Shown here: positions 62,126-64,000 of the stretch, one piece after another
Numbering within the stretch: position 1 is the stretch's first letter
Layout: each line of letters begins with the position of its first letter
Assembly (NCBI GenBank): GCA_014529385.2
Contig: CM043969.1
Location: forward strand, 21,701,946-21,765,945
Reading direction: 5' to 3'
Length of the DNA stretch: 64,000 bases
From: Adiantum capillus-veneris
Taxonomy: Eukaryota > Streptophyta > Polypodiopsida > Polypodiales > Pteridaceae
Position numbers and translations under genes: made by a program
The notes under the pieces: model-generated
What the model saw: the letters and a program-made list of their open reading frames with translations, nothing else
Told to the model about the DNA's origin: nothing
Database searches by the model: none

Positions 62126-63302
62126 TTAGTCCTTCGGACCCATTTTCCTTCTTCGCCACCTCTTGCTACTTTCTCGTTTGTCTTCTACCTTAGCCTTTCC
62201 TTTTCTTGCTCTTGTTTCCCTCTCTTCTTCTGTCTCTTTCTCCCTATCATGCCTAGCTCTCTTATTGTCCAAAACATTGACATCTTGATGCTCAAGGGTA
62301 ATGATGTTAATAGCCCTACCTTCTCCATTTGCAGGCAACGGTTGCCATTGTTGTTGCGGCGGTGGTGCTTTTAGTGCCCGCTCTTGATGATTTTCTCCTA
62401 TTCTTCCTTGCCCATGTCCATATGGGGGGTATATCCCTCCTCTCTCTCTTGGTGGTTCAGGAAAATCAGGGGTGTAGTGACCCTCTTCATCACAAATGTA
62501 GCATCTTCCTTGTAGCCTTCGTCCCCTACCTCTCCCAGTTGGCCGCTCCTCTCTTTGGTTCCTATTCATTATGTTAATTCTTAATTCTTGCACTGACCGG
62601 AAAGATCATGCAAAACCCGCGCCGTAACAGGATCTGGACCTTGAACCACTCGCTCCACTCTATCATCCATTGTCATAGGGACCATTGGTTGCAACACAAC
62701 TGGCTGAGTATGTGTCAGGCCTTGCTCCCACCTTCTCCTTATCTTCTTGCTCTTGGCATCGGCAATTTCCACAGCTTTTTCAAATGTAGCAGGCTCATCT
62801 TGATCGACCTTCTCCCTTACACTTGGATGGAGACAATCCATAAACTGATGTACTTTAAAAAAATCCCCTAGAGGTACTTGGGATGCTGCCTCTAATTGAA
62901 CCGAAAGTCCTTTGAAGTGTTTCAAAAACTCTTTAAAGTTAGCATGAACATCTTGCTGCAAACCTCTCAATTTTGTTGTCGCTTTTGTTGTGGTTAGTTT
63001 CTTTCCAAACCTGTCAAAAATTGTCGGCTTCACCTGCTCCCATGTTTGCTTTTTGTCTTCCTCTAAACCTTCAAACAACTCTCGAGCTTCTCCTTTGAGT
63101 GAAAGAGGAAATACATGAAGCTTGCTTCGTCATTCACAATGTGCATACCAAGCGTATGCCATTCGAAGTCCACAATCCAGTCCTTCACGTCCTCCTTCCC
63201 TGTGAACAATGGCCGAATATAAGCCATCTCTTCGGAGTCGCTTCTCCCTTGCGTGAGTAACTCCACAAAAATTGAAGTCTTGCACCTCAACCAAACCACC
63301 AA
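62126..63302 (-). pseudogene. Gag of the right-hand gypsy element
   Basis: Three frames carry consecutive parts: an N-terminal part (about 63,300-63,100), the capsid-like part (FEGLEEDKKQTWEQVKPTIFDRF, LQQDVHANFKEFLKHFKGLS, FMDCLHPSVREKV), then an Arg-rich part with a zinc knuckle. The knuckle reads CYICDEEGHYTPDF, so the fourth ligand (Cys) is Phe. Frameshifts lie near 63,090 and 62,585. The next 200 bp (61,903-62,121) are a further linker in other frames. Confidence 0.8.
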
Positions 63303-63369
63303 TTTTCTTCAATGAAGCTCAAACTCCACAGCAAAACCGCTTCACCTGCTGCACAACCGGCAAATTTCA

Positions 63370-63389
63370 GCTCCCCAGCGGGATCGCCA
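63370..63389 (-). other. Primer-binding site of the right-hand gypsy element
   Basis: On the minus strand TGGCGATCCCGCTGGGGAGC lies five bases after the LTR end. The TGG start fits tRNA priming. The tRNA was not identified. Confidence 0.75.
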
Positions 63390-63394
63390 AAGGA

Positions 63395-64000
63395 TGATGG
63401 AGCAAAAGACGCCGTGCGCACACTCACACACCCAGACAAGTCAACAACACACAATAAATTTACTTGAATTCCAACCTCACTCACCACCACTCAAAAGATC
63501 CCTGAAAATTCTATCCACAAGCTCAATTCAAACTCCAAACGTCTCGATCTACAAGCCCTTGCCTTCCCCGCAGACACTACAAGGTGAGTCGAGGTGATCA
63601 ACACTTGAAATCACGCTTGATAGTGAACAAAATATACAAGAAAAACCATCAAACATCCAAAAACTCCAGCCAAAAAATTCCACTCTCAAACCATTGCAAA
63701 GCCTTCACGAAACTCCACTCTGTGGACTCTTTGGAGTAGCGCCAACCCTAATGGCACCGATACAGGGTCATATAGTCTTGCAAAAGCAGCATCTTCTTCC
63801 CTCAATTCCTTGCACACACACATCCAGGGAAACCTCAGAACTTCCATAGACTCTCCCAAGTGCAAAATTGAAGAGAGAAATCTCTCATTCACTCCTCCAC
63901 ACACTCGAAAACAGGACGCGAACGCAATGGGACTGCACTAGACCACCTGTAGGAACCCTGCTTCCTCCCACACACAGAGAGGTGAAAGTGTTGATATTGC
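63395..64000 (-). repeat. 5' LTR of the right-hand gypsy element, partial
   Basis: Matches 56946-57550 at roughly 95%. The remaining half lies beyond the window edge. Confidence 0.92.

Larger units (their letters stand above)
56946..64000 (-). mobile_element. Degenerate Tat-like Ty3/gypsy element, 5' end beyond the window
   Basis: The 3' LTR is at 56946-58160. The 5' LTR begins at 63395 and runs off the window. On the minus strand the LTR begins TGATGATAGACC and ends TGCTCCATCA. A primer-binding site and a polypurine tract are next to the LTRs as expected. Over the 606 bp seen twice the LTRs differ at roughly 5% of positions, so it is the oldest of the three gypsy elements. Coding order is gag, protease, RT, RNase H, second RNase H, integrase, broken by many frameshifts and stops. 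Confidence 0.93.

Overview
This is a repeat-dominated window of nuclear DNA from a land plant. The evidence is plant-type LTR retrotransposons (Ty3/gypsy, two of them with dual RNase H as in the Tat lineage), an En/Spm (CACTA) transposon with TNP2, DUF4218, DUF4216 and TNPA-like domains, short GT-AG introns, and very many long (AG)n, (GT)n and (CT)n microsatellites. The only host-type gene is a broken family-2 glycosyltransferase. Its BcsA-like motifs differ from the usual seed-plant CesA and Csl families, so a non-seed plant such as a fern, lycophyte or bryophyte is possible, but the window does not prove it. No bacterial features, rRNA, tRNA or CRISPR array were seen.

Layout. 1-6,470: microsatellites, a 0.57-kb repeat present twice (1,869 and 5,204), and a probable solo copia-type LTR (about 2,457-2,976). 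6,471-9,157 (minus): glycosyltransferase pseudogene carrying a 208-bp insertion with a 16-bp target duplication; a second, inverted copy of that insertion sits just upstream of the gene. 9,358-10,600: LINE remnant. 11,241-19,203: structurally complete CACTA transposon (12-bp terminal inverted repeats, TAT target duplication) with an intact TNPA-like gene, a TNPD-like gene spoiled by one nonsense codon and one frameshift, and a captured heavy-metal-associated (HMA) gene fragment.

19,304-47,340: a 28-kb LTR retrotransposon on the plus strand with nearly identical LTRs. It has a split gag, a first aspartic protease, an integrase C-terminal domain, a second protease-like domain and a tryptophan/lysine-repeat tail. 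It has no visible reverse transcriptase, RNase H or integrase core, so it is non-autonomous. A large coiled-coil ORF3 lies downstream. Two tandem-repeat arrays, one on each side of gag-pol, carry nine copies of a 22-bp palindrome. Inside its gag sits a second, 12.5-kb gypsy element on the minus strand (22,298-34,785), with 2.77-kb LTRs, gag, protease, RT, two RNase H domains and integrase. That element also has an unusual leader in which a two-part coding module is duplicated.

47,341-56,900: mostly unassigned AT-rich DNA, a decayed second CACTA transposase (51,701-53,960, plus), a purine-rich minisatellite (54,100-55,590), and a decayed relative of the coiled-coil ORF3 (55,560-56,660, minus). 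56,946-64,000: an old Tat-like gypsy element on the minus strand that runs off the window. It has about 5% LTR divergence, a mutated RT active site and a deleted integrase core.

The most unusual material is in the 28-kb element (palindrome arrays, two proteases, ORF3), in the duplicated leader of the nested element, and in the gene-capturing CACTA. Nearly every coding region carries one or more single-base lesions, so real decay and assembly error both need checking.
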